DNA of 64,000 nt from JBCBKL01 sp038521825. Lineage in GTDB: Bacteria; Pseudomonadota; Alphaproteobacteria; Rhodobacterales; Rhodobacteraceae. Positions 15,873-23,845 of the stretch are shown in pieces; within the stretch, counting starts at the first letter, position 1, and each line of letters begins with the position of its first letter. A model generated the notes under the pieces. The model searched no databases. It was not told the origin of the DNA and worked only from the letters and a program-made list of their open reading frames with translations. Both the position numbers and the translations under genes were made by a program. Where the stretch lies: assembly GCA_038521825.1 (NCBI GenBank), contig JBCBKL010000008.1, positions 65,336 through 129,335 of the forward strand, given 5' to 3'.

Positions 15873-16230
15873 TGCCGGGTCCTTTCCCATCAGCTTTCTT
15901 CAATTCATCGAGCAGGCTGTCGAGTTCATCGAACCGGATCGCCCAATAGTCGCGAAAGACTTCCAGCCACCGCACAGCATCAGCCATCGGCTCGGCCCTC
16001 AGACGAGCCGGACGCCGCTGTTTGTCGATGGCCCGTTCGATCAATCCGGCCTGTTCAAGCACCTTCAGATGCTTTGAGATGGCCGGCTGGCTCATCGCAA
16101 AGGGTTTTGCGAGCTCGCTGACCGGCGCATCGCCTTTTACCAGGTGTTGGAGGATGGCGCGCCGGGTCGGGTCGGCCAGGGCGGCAAAGACCGAATTCAG
16201 GGCATCGCTATCATAACCGGTTAGTTCCAT
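15865..16230 (-). CDS. ArsR-family transcriptional repressor (second ArsR-AHSA1 pair)
   Basis: A 121-residue winged-helix regulator with the family block FAALADPTRRAILQHLVKG and recognition helix MSQPAISKHLKVLEQAGLI. There is no metal-binding cysteine pair. A conserved tail WLEVFRDYWAIRFDELDSLL matches ArsR members that act with AHSA1 proteins. Its start codon touches an inverted repeat that is the likely autoregulatory operator. It is the first gene of a two-gene operon. Confidence 0.88.
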   Translation of the reverse strand: MELTGYDSDALNSVFAALADPTRRAILQHLVKGDAPVSELAKPFAMSQPAISKHLKVLEQAGLIERAIDKQRRPARLRAEPMADAVRWLEVFRDYWAIRFDELDSLLDELKKADGKGPGND

Positions 16231-16252
16231 AACTACTCGGTTATCATATTCA
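16229..16252 (-). promoter_or_regulatory. ArsR operator and -10 element at the second arsR start
   Basis: ATAACTACTCGGTTAT at 16229-16244 has arms ATAAC/GTTAT and overlaps the arsR start codon. On the minus strand a TATGAT hexamer lies immediately upstream of it, around 16247-16252. If that is the -10, transcription starts only a few bases before the ATG, so the mRNA would be nearly leaderless and the repressor would bind at the start site. A second CGGTTA half-site lies at 16217-16223 inside the gene. Confidence 0.5.
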
Positions 16253-16363
16253 TGAGATTCCGTCCATCCTTCATGTCTTGCCCCCGCCCTGACAAGCCCC
16301 TAGGTTGAACGACGGCGGGTTCTGCCCTTCTCGTAGCAGGTTGCATTCCGGTGGCCTTAAGCA

Positions 16364-16440
16364 ATTCCGAGGGAGCTGGCTCTGGCCGGGTCGTGGCTCG
16401 GTTACCTGGCGCCCACCTGTATATACAGGTCCTCGGGAAT
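16364..16440 (+). other. Possible structured RNA segment or regulatory DNA upstream of pirin
   Basis: The 342 bases between arsR and pirin contain no credible gene. In the middle, ATTCCGAGG (16364-16372) can pair with CCTCGGGAAT (16431-16440), nine pairs with one bulged G. Directly inside the right arm is a perfect 16-base palindrome ACCTGTATATACAGGT (16415-16430), which would fold into a hairpin stacked on the outer stem. A second perfect palindrome TGCATCGATGCA lies at 16480-16491. This could be a small RNA, a 5' leader structure for pirin, or protein-binding DNA. No known RNA family was matched. Confidence 0.35.
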
Positions 16441-16572
16441 GAGAGAACCGTACGGCTGTGGTGGTCCCGTCACCTTCCCTGCATCGATGCACAGACAGCG
16501 TTCGCGCGGCGCAATTGTGCACACTGCCTCACTGCCTAAATGCGGGTTAACGCAATCAGAAAGGAGAGCGCA

Positions 16573-17484
16573 ATGTCACTCCGACCCGTACTTGAGACCC
16601 GCCAGGCTGTTCCCACGATGGAAGGCGCCGGCGTCAAACTGCACCGTGCCTTCGGCTTTCAGGATCCCAGCGAGCTGGATCCCTTCCTGCTCTTTGATGA
16701 TTTCCGCAACGAGCGGCCAGAAGATTACGCCCAAGGCTTTCCCTGGCATCCGCATCGGGGCATCGAAACCATCACCTATGTCCTGAACGGCACCGTCGAA
16801 CACAGCGACTCGTTGGGCAATACCGGCACGCTTGGCGCAGGCGACGTGCAATGGATGACAGCCGGTTCCGGCATTCTTCACCAGGAAATGCCGCATGGAA
16901 ACGGCCGCGGCCAGATGCACGGTTTTCAACTGTGGGGCAATCTACCGTCGAGCCAGAAGATGACCGCGCCGCGCTATCAGGATGTCACGGCAGGAGACAT
17001 ACCAGAGGTTATCGATGATGACGGGACCAAGGTGCGGATCATCACGGGCGAGTTCTGGGGCAAGACCGGACCGGTAGACGGGATCGCCGCCGATCCGCAA
17101 TACCTTGATGTGACGGTACCCGCCGGCGTCAAGAAAACGTTCAGGATCGACACGTACCGTCGTGCCTTCGCCTACGTTTTTGAAGGGGCGGGCGCGTTTT
17201 CGGATGCCGCGGCGCCGGAAGGCGTGCTGCTCGAGAAAGAGTATCAGGGCCAAGAACTCAACATCCGCGACCTGTCGGGCGACCGTACCCTGATCCGGTT
17301 CGGCAGCGGTGACGAGGTCACCGTTCAGGCGGGCGAGAACGGTGTCCGGTTTCTGCTGATCTCAGGCGCACCGATTGCCGAGCCTGTCGCGTGGCACGGG
17401 CCGATCGTCATGAACACGCGGAACGAGCTGATGCAGGCCATGGCTGACCTGCGAAACGGAACGTTCATCAAAAGCGCGCACTAA
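16573..17484 (+). CDS. Pirin family protein
   Basis: A 303-residue bicupin of the pirin family. The metal site block HPHRGIETITYVLNGTVEH with the later GILHQEM gives the expected His/His/His/Glu set in the first barrel, and the C-terminal domain LLEKEYQGQELNI to LRNGTFIK is typical. Bacterial pirins are cytosolic and have been tied to quercetinase activity or to modulation of metabolic enzymes. GGAG lies eight bases before the chosen ATG of MSLRPVLET; an ATG at 16540 is in frame but has no good site. A very stable stem-loop follows the stop. Confidence 0.93.
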   Translation: MSLRPVLETRQAVPTMEGAGVKLHRAFGFQDPSELDPFLLFDDFRNERPEDYAQGFPWHPHRGIETITYVLNGTVEHSDSLGNTGTLGAGDVQWMTAGSGILHQEMPHGNGRGQMHGFQLWGNLPSSQKMTAPRYQDVTAGDIPEVIDDDGTKVRIITGEFWGKTGPVDGIAADPQYLDVTVPAGVKKTFRIDTYRRAFAYVFEGAGAFSDAAAPEGVLLEKEYQGQELNIRDLSGDRTLIRFGSGDEVTVQAGENGVRFLLISGAPIAEPVAWHGPIVMNTRNELMQAMADLRNGTFIKSAH

Positions 17485-17493
17485 GGCGCTGCA

Positions 17494-17529
17494 CCCCCAA
17501 CAAATCCGTCAAATTGGATTTGTTGGGGG
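17494..17529 (+). terminator. Strong stem-loop after pirin
   Basis: CCCCCAACAAATCC and GGATTTGTTGGGGG form a perfect 14-bp stem around an eight-base loop, starting ten bases after the pirin stop. No T tract follows on either strand, so it is not a textbook intrinsic terminator. It may act as a Rho-independent-like stop, a 3' end stabiliser, or a barrier between pirin and the H-NOX operon. Confidence 0.6.
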
Positions 17530-17582
17530 AATGTTAATGGCTGCTCGCCCATCTTAACGGTGGGAAATGGGATGAGTATGCC

Positions 17583-18170
17583 ATGCATGGGCTGATCAAT
17601 CGGGCAATTCAGTGCTTTGTCACTGACAGCTACGGCACCGAACGGTGGACCGAAGTAACGCAACTTTCCGACCTGGGATTTCAGGAATTCGAGGCGATGC
17701 TGAGCTACGACGCGGCGCTGACACCCCGCGTTCTGGATGCGGTTGGCGAAGTGCTGAACAGACCCCGGTCTGAAGTCATGGAAGATCTGGGTACCTACCT
17801 TGTTTCTCATCCCAACGTCGAAGCGTTGCGGCGGCTTTTGCGTTTCGGCGGCGTGACCTTTGTTGAGTTCCTCCACTCGCTCGACGACCTGCCCGATCGG
17901 GCCCGGCTGGCCGTGGCCGATCTCGAGTTGCCACGCATCGCCCTGAGGGAACATGGTCGCGGCAGCTTCACCCTGGAATGCGACAGCCCGATCGCGGGTT
18001 ATGGATACGTCATGATGGGTATTCTGCGCGTCATGGCCGACGATTATGGCACCCTCGCCCTGCTTGACCATCAGGGCAGCGGCGAAGGGGTTGAAACCGT
18101 TTCGATCGCGTTGATCGAGACCGAATTCGCCGAAGGACGCAGCTTTGATCTGGGGGCGCGCGCCGTATGA
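17583..18170 (+). CDS. H-NOX (heme NO-binding) fold protein lacking the usual heme ligand
   Basis: A 195-residue protein starting MHGLINRAIQCFV, which matches the H-NOX family, with the helical first half and the block FGGVTFVEFLHSLDD. In characterised H-NOX proteins the proximal heme ligand is a His at about residue 103. Here the ungapped aligned position is Pro104 (DDLPDRAR). The heme-propionate motif YxSxR reads CDSPI at 133-137, so Tyr and Arg are also gone. A nearby His98 is six positions away. The protein may therefore not bind heme in the normal way. It overlaps the HNOBA-GGDEF gene by four bases (ATGA) and probably regulates it. It is preceded by a strong stem-loop. Confidence 0.85.
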   Translation: MHGLINRAIQCFVTDSYGTERWTEVTQLSDLGFQEFEAMLSYDAALTPRVLDAVGEVLNRPRSEVMEDLGTYLVSHPNVEALRRLLRFGGVTFVEFLHSLDDLPDRARLAVADLELPRIALREHGRGSFTLECDSPIAGYGYVMMGILRVMADDYGTLALLDHQGSGEGVETVSIALIETEFAEGRSFDLGARAV

Positions 18171-19222
18171 TACCTTGTTCGCGAACCCAATGCGAAGATC
18201 TGAGCCGGATCCTCGATGCGTTTTGCCCCATGCATTTGGTGTTGGACCAATCCGGGAAGGTCATGCACGCAGGCCCGACCCTGCAGAAACTGCGCCCGGA
18301 TACGCCTTTCGAAGGTCGGGAATTCTTTGAGATCTTCTCGCTCAAGCGCCCGCGCGATCTCCGCAAGATTGAAGATCTGAGGCAAGTCGCCGGGACCAAG
18401 CTGCACATGCAGTTGCGCGACACGCCGCAAACCGAATTAAAGGGCGTTCTGGTTCCCGGGCTGGCGCAGGATCAGATCATCATGAACCTCTCATTCGGGA
18501 TTTCGGTCGTCGACGGCGTACAGGATTATAGCCTGACAAGTGCCGATTTTGCCCAGACCGACCTTACGATCGAGATGCTGTACCTCGTTGAGGCGAAATC
18601 GGCCGCGATGGAAGCGTCGCGCAAGCTCAACCTGCGGCTTCAAGGCGCCAAGATCGCGGCCGAGGAACAAGCGTTTACAGATACGTTGACGGGCCTCAAG
18701 AACCGCCGGGCGATGGATCATGTCATGGCGCGGCATATCGAGTGGAACACGCAGTTCACTCTGATGCATATCGACCTCGACTGGTTCAAGGCCGTCAATG
18801 ACACGCTCGGGCATGCCGCGGGCGATCACGTGTTGCAGACTGTTGCGCGTGTCATGGTCGAGGAGACGCGCGACAACGATACCGTCGCGCGGGTGGGCGG
18901 CGATGAATTCGTCATCCTGCTGCCCAACACGCCCAACGACCAGGCGGTCGAAGCAATTGGTCACCGGGTCATCGAGCGGCTTTCGGTGCCGATCGCGTTT
19001 CAGGGACATGAGTGCCGGATTTCCGCCAGCATCGGTTCGGCGGCGTTTCGGCCTGGCTGCGATCTGGATGTCGCTACGATCCTCGAAAACGCCGACATCG
19101 CCCTCTACGCGTCCAAGCATGCCGGTCGGGCGCAGATGACCTTCTACAGGCCCGACTTGCGCAACAACAACCAGAACCTCGCCCCTCCCTCCGGACGAGA
19201 GGATTTGCCCAAAACCGCCTGA
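18167..19222 (+). CDS. HNOBA-GGDEF diguanylate cyclase
   Basis: A 351-residue signalling protein. Residues about 15-150 form an HNOBA (H-NOX-associated) PAS-like domain with FCPMHLVLDQSGKVMHAG and FFEIFSLKRPR. A short coiled coil follows, then a GGDEF domain starting DTLTGLKNRR. The catalytic signature GGDEF is intact at 244-248, and the inhibitory I-site RDND lies five residues before it. It should make cyclic di-GMP from GTP under feedback control. The gene is coupled to the H-NOX protein gene by an ATGA overlap, so the two likely form a sensor-effector pair that controls motility, attachment or biofilm. Confidence 0.93.
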   Translation: MIPCSRTQCEDLSRILDAFCPMHLVLDQSGKVMHAGPTLQKLRPDTPFEGREFFEIFSLKRPRDLRKIEDLRQVAGTKLHMQLRDTPQTELKGVLVPGLAQDQIIMNLSFGISVVDGVQDYSLTSADFAQTDLTIEMLYLVEAKSAAMEASRKLNLRLQGAKIAAEEQAFTDTLTGLKNRRAMDHVMARHIEWNTQFTLMHIDLDWFKAVNDTLGHAAGDHVLQTVARVMVEETRDNDTVARVGGDEFVILLPNTPNDQAVEAIGHRVIERLSVPIAFQGHECRISASIGSAAFRPGCDLDVATILENADIALYASKHAGRAQMTFYRPDLRNNNQNLAPPSGREDLPKTA

Positions 19223-19514
19223 GGTGGCTGGCAAAGAAAGCCCCGTGTGCGTGGATCGCCTAACAAGCAAGCGGCGGCACTGGTCACGATTATTTTGCCT
19301 GGGCAAATACCAAATCGCCGAGCGTCGTGTCGAATGCTGTTCGGTCCCAGATATTGAGACTCAAGCTCCGCATCACACGCCCCAATCCTATGTCGACTTG
19401 GGCCGCGCTACGCGTCGGTTCAAAAAAACGTGAGCGCGGCTATCCGGGCAGTGGCGTGCGGGCGCACCGAATTGCGGGCGAATTTCAACGATCTATTCCA
19501 GGAGAAGGGGAAAG

Positions 19515-19589
19515 TGGCAGCCCGTAGGGGAATCGAACCCCTCTTTCCAGGTTGAAAACCTGGCGTCCTAACCGATAGACGAACGGGCC
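19515..19589 (-). tRNA. tRNA-Glu (anticodon TTC)
   Basis: On the minus strand a 75-base cloverleaf runs from GGCCCGT to an encoded CCA end. The anticodon arm is CCAGG-TTTTCAA-CCTGG, giving anticodon TTC. The T arm has GGGTTCGATTCCC. The acceptor stem pairs GGCCCGT with ACGGGCT, with one G-T pair at the end. It lies between the diguanylate cyclase gene and recJ. Confidence 0.96.
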
Positions 19590-19680
19590 ACTTTTACCGT
19601 GAGCGCTCAGATAGGCAATCCGCGCGGCACGCGCAAGTGAAAAATCAGCCAGCCGAGCGCCGCGCCGCGACGTCCTAATC

Positions 19681-21420
19681 TCATGCGGGCGCGGCGTCCT
19701 CGAGCTTCAGTTGCACGCTCTGCCGCCCCTTGAAGACATTGATGTCGAGCCGCCCCACCAGGTGGAATGGGGCACCGCCATGGGCTTCGATCGCGGGACC
19801 CAGCGGGCCTTCGAATGCGCCGAACGCGATCCCGTCCATCCGCGCGCCACCCGGCGCACCGAAACTGATCTTGAGATGTGCCTCGCCAACGCGGCGGGCA
19901 TGATGGATCCGCATGTCACCGAAGGCAAAGCGGGGTCCTGGCGCCCCTGCTCCGAATGGCCCCGCCTGTTCAAGCTGCTCGACCAGTTCGACCGTTGCAG
20001 CTGCGGGCATCAGCACGCCGTCGCATCGCAGATCGGTTGGCCCCAACCTGTCTGCCCCTTGCCTTGCCAGCAGTTCGGTCAGCCGCTCCATCGCAGCCTC
20101 GATCTGGTCTTCGGCTACGGTCAAACCGGCGGCCATCTTGTGCCCCCCGCCTTTCAGCAGAAGCCCCTCGGCAGCAAGGCGTTGGATCGGCGCACCCAGA
20201 TCGATACCCACCACCGAACGGCCTGACCCTTTGCCGATCCCATCTTCGATCCCGATGACGATTGCGGGGCGGTCCGACATTTCCTTCAGGCGAGACGCAA
20301 CAATCCCCACGACGCCCGGATGCCAACCCGCGCCTGCGGCCCAGACCAGCGGGGCGTCCAGTCCGCGCGTTTCGGCCTGAACCAGTGCCGCATCGCGCAC
20401 CGATCGTTCGATATCACGCCGTTCCGCGTTCAGCGCATCCAGCCGCTCGGCCAGCGCAGCGGCCTCATGCGGGTCGGCGGTTGCCAGCAGCCGCGCGCCC
20501 AGATCCGCCGCCCCGATCCGGCCCCCTGCATTGATCCGCGGACCAAGAACATAGCCCAGATGATAGGCCGATGGGGTCGTGTCGATCCGCGCGGTATCAG
20601 CCAGTGCCGCAAGTCCGATACGCCCACGCTGCGCCATGACCCGCAAGCCCTGCCGGACGAATGCCCGGTTGGCCCCGACAAGGGGCGCGACATCGGCAAC
20701 CGTGGCAAGCCCCACGAGATCAAGAAAATCCATCAGGTCAGGGCCGGTCTTTCCCTCAACGCGCAATTGCCGCCCGGCTTCGACGAGCATCAGAAATACC
20801 ACGCCCGCCGCACAAAGATGCGCAAGCGCACCGGTTTCATCCTGCCGGTTGGGATTCACGATTGCGTAGGCGTCAGGCAACGTCTCAAGCCCTAGGTGAT
20901 GATCGAGCACGATCACATCCGCCGATTTGGCCGCAGCGATAGGACCGTGCGAAAGCGTCCCGCAATCGACGCAGACAATCAGATCATGCGAGGCGGCCAG
21001 TTCCGCCATCGCAGCCTCGTTTGGACCGTATCCTTCGTCGATACGGTCAGGCACATAGAGCGTCGCCCCCTGCCCCATATCGCGCAGCCATGACAGCAGC
21101 AGCGCAGCCGATGCACCGCCATCCACGTCATAATCAGCAAAAATCGCGATGCGCTCGCGGCGGTCGACGGCCTTCCGAAACCGGGCCGCCGCCTTTTCCA
21201 TGTCGATCATGCTGCGCGGATCTGGCAGCAGGTCACGGACGGTGGGGGCAAGAAAGGTTTCGGCCTCAGCCGGGTCGACATCGCGACGTGCCAGCACCCG
21301 GCAGACGGCAACGGGCAACCCCGTGCGCTGCATCATCGCCTCGGCAGCGCGCGCGATCTCAAGCGGGGGGCCCACCCATTGCCGCCCCGTCAGTGACCGC
21401 TCCACCCCCAAAAAGGTCAA
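19681..21420 (-). CDS. recJ: Single-stranded-DNA-specific exonuclease RecJ
   Basis: A 579-residue DHH-family nuclease for recombination and mismatch repair. The manganese-binding motifs IFADYDVDGG, VDCG and VLDHHLG are in order, followed by the DHHA1 block GKGSGRSVVGIDL and GGGHKMAAG. The start is TTG with GGAG seven bases upstream, since no ATG is close. The gene follows glmM by 65 bases on the same strand and may be its distal operon partner. Confidence 0.95.
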   Translation of the reverse strand: MTFLGVERSLTGRQWVGPPLEIARAAEAMMQRTGLPVAVCRVLARRDVDPAEAETFLAPTVRDLLPDPRSMIDMEKAAARFRKAVDRRERIAIFADYDVDGGASAALLLSWLRDMGQGATLYVPDRIDEGYGPNEAAMAELAASHDLIVCVDCGTLSHGPIAAAKSADVIVLDHHLGLETLPDAYAIVNPNRQDETGALAHLCAAGVVFLMLVEAGRQLRVEGKTGPDLMDFLDLVGLATVADVAPLVGANRAFVRQGLRVMAQRGRIGLAALADTARIDTTPSAYHLGYVLGPRINAGGRIGAADLGARLLATADPHEAAALAERLDALNAERRDIERSVRDAALVQAETRGLDAPLVWAAGAGWHPGVVGIVASRLKEMSDRPAIVIGIEDGIGKGSGRSVVGIDLGAPIQRLAAEGLLLKGGGHKMAAGLTVAEDQIEAAMERLTELLARQGADRLGPTDLRCDGVLMPAAATVELVEQLEQAGPFGAGAPGPRFAFGDMRIHHARRVGEAHLKISFGAPGGARMDGIAFGAFEGPLGPAIEAHGGAPFHLVGRLDINVFKGRQSVQLKLEDAAPA

Positions 21421-21485
21421 CTGCTCGCTCCGTTCTTGTTTGGATGATGTGTATCAGCCGCCCCGCTGCGACCGCAATGGGGGCT

Positions 21486-22832
21486 CTACTGGCGCACAGC
21501 ACCTTCGACGGCTGAGACGACATGGTCGACCGCTGCTGTCAGGGCGGCCTCGTCTTCGCATTCGGCCATCACACGGATCAGCGGTTCGGTTCCAGATTTC
21601 CGGATCAAAAGCCGCCCCTGACCTTCGAGCTGCGCCTGGGCTTCGGCGATGGCACCTTTAACCCTGTCCGCATCGAGCGGTGTCTGTCCAGCCGCGTAGC
21701 GCACGTTCTTCAAGAGCTGCGGCACTGGGTCGAACACGTGTAAAACCTCGCTGGCCGGTTTGCCGCTGCGCACCAGTTCAGCCAGGAACTGAAGCCCGGC
21801 CATAAGGCCGTCACCCGTGGTGGCATAATCGGTCATAACAATGTGACCCGATTGTTCGCCACCAAGGTTGAACCCCCCGTCGCGCATCCGCTCGACGACA
21901 TAGCGGTCACCGACAGGCGTTCGCTCTAGGTTGAGCCCATGGCCCCCCAGATACCGCTCTAAACCCAGATTCGACATGACGGTCGCGACAAGGGCACCGC
22001 CTTTGAGCAAACCGTCCGCCGCCCATCGGGCCGCCATCAGCCCCATGAACTGATCACCATCCCCCACCCGCCCGTTTTCATCCAGCAGGATGACCCGGTC
22101 GGCATCTCCATCAAGGCAAATGCCCACGTCCGCGCCATGAGCCACAACCGCCTCAGCCGCGGTTTGAGGATGGGTCGAACCACAGCCGTCGTTGATGTTG
22201 TAACCGTTCGGTGCCGTCCCGACGGGTATCACGGTCGCGCCAAGTTCCCACAGCGCCTCTGGCGCGGTGCGATAGGCCGCGCCATTGGCGCAATCGATCA
22301 CAACCTTCAGGCCATCAAGGCGCATCTGGCGGGGAAAAGAAGACTTCACCCGCTCGATGTATCGGAACCGGCCGTCGTCGATACGCTTGGCCCGGCCGAT
22401 CTGCGGCGCTTCGACGGGTGTCACACCTTCAGTGACAAGCCGCTCGATCTCCTGCTCGACCGCGTCGCTCAGTTTGAAACCATCCGGTCCGAAAAACTTG
22501 ATGCCGTTGTCGTCCGCCGGGTTGTGACTGGCCGAGATCATGACGCCCAGATCTGCCCGCATGGACCGCGTCAGTAGCCCAACCGCCGGCGTCGGAACCG
22601 GTCCAAGCAGCAGGACGTTCATGCCAGTGCTGGTCAGCCCGGCCGTCAGGGCGTTTTCGAACATGTAGCCCGACAGCCGGGTGTCCTTGCCAATCACAAC
22701 CCGATGCACGCCCAGACTGTCCGGCTTGAAGTACCGGCCCACGGCGGCGCCGATGCGCAGCGCCATCTCGGCTGTCATGGGATGTTGGTTGGCCTTGCCG
22801 CGAACGCCGTCCGTACCAAAGAGCTTTGTCAT
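21486..22832 (-). CDS. glmM: Phosphoglucosamine mutase
   Basis: A 448-residue enzyme that converts glucosamine 6-phosphate to glucosamine 1-phosphate for cell-wall synthesis. The active-site serine loop ISASHNP, the metal loop DGDADR and the phosphate-binding RKSGTEPLIRVM are all present. I chose the ATG of MTKLFGTDGVRG, which overlaps the folP stop as ATGA; ten further in-frame codons upstream are not conserved in character. Coupling to folB-folP is common in alphaproteobacteria. Confidence 0.96.
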   Translation of the reverse strand: MTKLFGTDGVRGKANQHPMTAEMALRIGAAVGRYFKPDSLGVHRVVIGKDTRLSGYMFENALTAGLTSTGMNVLLLGPVPTPAVGLLTRSMRADLGVMISASHNPADDNGIKFFGPDGFKLSDAVEQEIERLVTEGVTPVEAPQIGRAKRIDDGRFRYIERVKSSFPRQMRLDGLKVVIDCANGAAYRTAPEALWELGATVIPVGTAPNGYNINDGCGSTHPQTAAEAVVAHGADVGICLDGDADRVILLDENGRVGDGDQFMGLMAARWAADGLLKGGALVATVMSNLGLERYLGGHGLNLERTPVGDRYVVERMRDGGFNLGGEQSGHIVMTDYATTGDGLMAGLQFLAELVRSGKPASEVLHVFDPVPQLLKNVRYAAGQTPLDADRVKGAIAEAQAQLEGQGRLLIRKSGTEPLIRVMAECEDEAALTAAVDHVVSAVEGAVRQ

Positions 22833-23845
22833 GGTGATCCTATTGCCATGCTGGCCCGCCAAAGAGCAATGGCTTGCCGTGTGTCGGCGACATCGTGAAC
22901 ACGAACCACCTGAGCGCCATGCGCTACTGCGGCCAGCCCAACTCCCACCGAGCCGGGCATGCGGGCTGCCTTATCCCGGGCCCCGCCAATTCTACCGATG
23001 AACCCCTTCCGCGATGCACCAAGCAGGATGGGCACACCAAGACCGTGGAACAGGCTGAGACGGCTGAGCAGCGCGAGATTATGGGCCTCGGTCTTGCCAA
23101 ACCCGATCCCCGGATCAGCAATGATTTGACTTCGAGGAATTCCAATTTCGACCAAATGCGCAATGCGGCTGTCGAGAAAGTCGTACACATCCAGAAGAAC
23201 GTCGTCGTATTTCGGATTGTCCTGCATCGTTTCGGGTGCGCCCTGCGCATGCATGACGCAAACCGGCGTGCCGTGGCGGGCGCATAACCGGGCAAGATCG
23301 GGATCGTAGGCAAAGCCCGACACATCGTTCACGATATCCGCACCAACAGCAATCGCGGCTTCGGCCACGGCGACCTTGCGGGTATCGATCGAGATTGGCC
23401 GACCAAGGCCCGCATCGCGCAACACTGCAATCACCGATTGGGTACGCCGAATTTCTTCGTCGACCGCGACCGTCTCAGCGCCGGGCCGGGTGGATTCCCC
23501 ACCCACGTCAATCAAGTGGGCGCCATCCCGCGCCATGCCAAGAGCATGATTCACTGCGTCGTCCGTGTCGACATATGCTCCGCCATCCGAAAAGCTGTCG
23601 GGCGTTGTGTTCAGGATCCCCATCAGGACCGGGGCCGAGAAATCGAGGCCAGAGATCGCGGATCTGGGTTTGACGAGGGCATCCAAACCCTCCGGGCCCA
23701 CCGATTGCACATCGATTATTCTGGACAAGGCATCGCGTTGCAGCACCTCGACATGCGTGAACCACGCCCACCCTCCGGCCAGCAAAAGCGCCCCCTCCGG
23801 CCGTGCAGGGCCGACCTGCGGGATGGGCCTGAGATACGTGCTCAT
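22829..23845 (-). CDS. folP: Dihydropteroate synthase
   Basis: A 338-residue enzyme that joins p-aminobenzoate to hydroxymethyl-dihydropterin diphosphate; it is the sulfonamide target. The motifs MGILNTTPDSFSDGG, VGGESTRPGA, NDVSG and the late GASRKGFIG are intact. About 60 residues precede the TIM barrel, a longer leader than in E. coli. ATGA overlaps link it to folB upstream and glmM downstream. Confidence 0.96.
   Translation of the reverse strand: MSTYLRPIPQVGPARPEGALLLAGGWAWFTHVEVLQRDALSRIIDVQSVGPEGLDALVKPRSAISGLDFSAPVLMGILNTTPDSFSDGGAYVDTDDAVNHALGMARDGAHLIDVGGESTRPGAETVAVDEEIRRTQSVIAVLRDAGLGRPISIDTRKVAVAEAAIAVGADIVNDVSGFAYDPDLARLCARHGTPVCVMHAQGAPETMQDNPKYDDVLLDVYDFLDSRIAHLVEIGIPRSQIIADPGIGFGKTEAHNLALLSRLSLFHGLGVPILLGASRKGFIGRIGGARDKAARMPGSVGVGLAAVAHGAQVVRVHDVADTRQAIALWRASMAIGSP

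Noticed and set aside
16415..16430. Quorum-sensing lux box reading of ACCTGTATATACAGGT
   Set aside because: Classical lux boxes have about 20 bases; this one has 16 and may be an RNA hairpin instead. It is kept as a finding, not called as a regulatory site.
16270..16540. 6S RNA, tmRNA, SRP RNA or RNase P RNA in the pirin upstream region
   Set aside because: No conserved core sequence of these RNAs was recognised, and the long closing helix of 6S RNA is not apparent.
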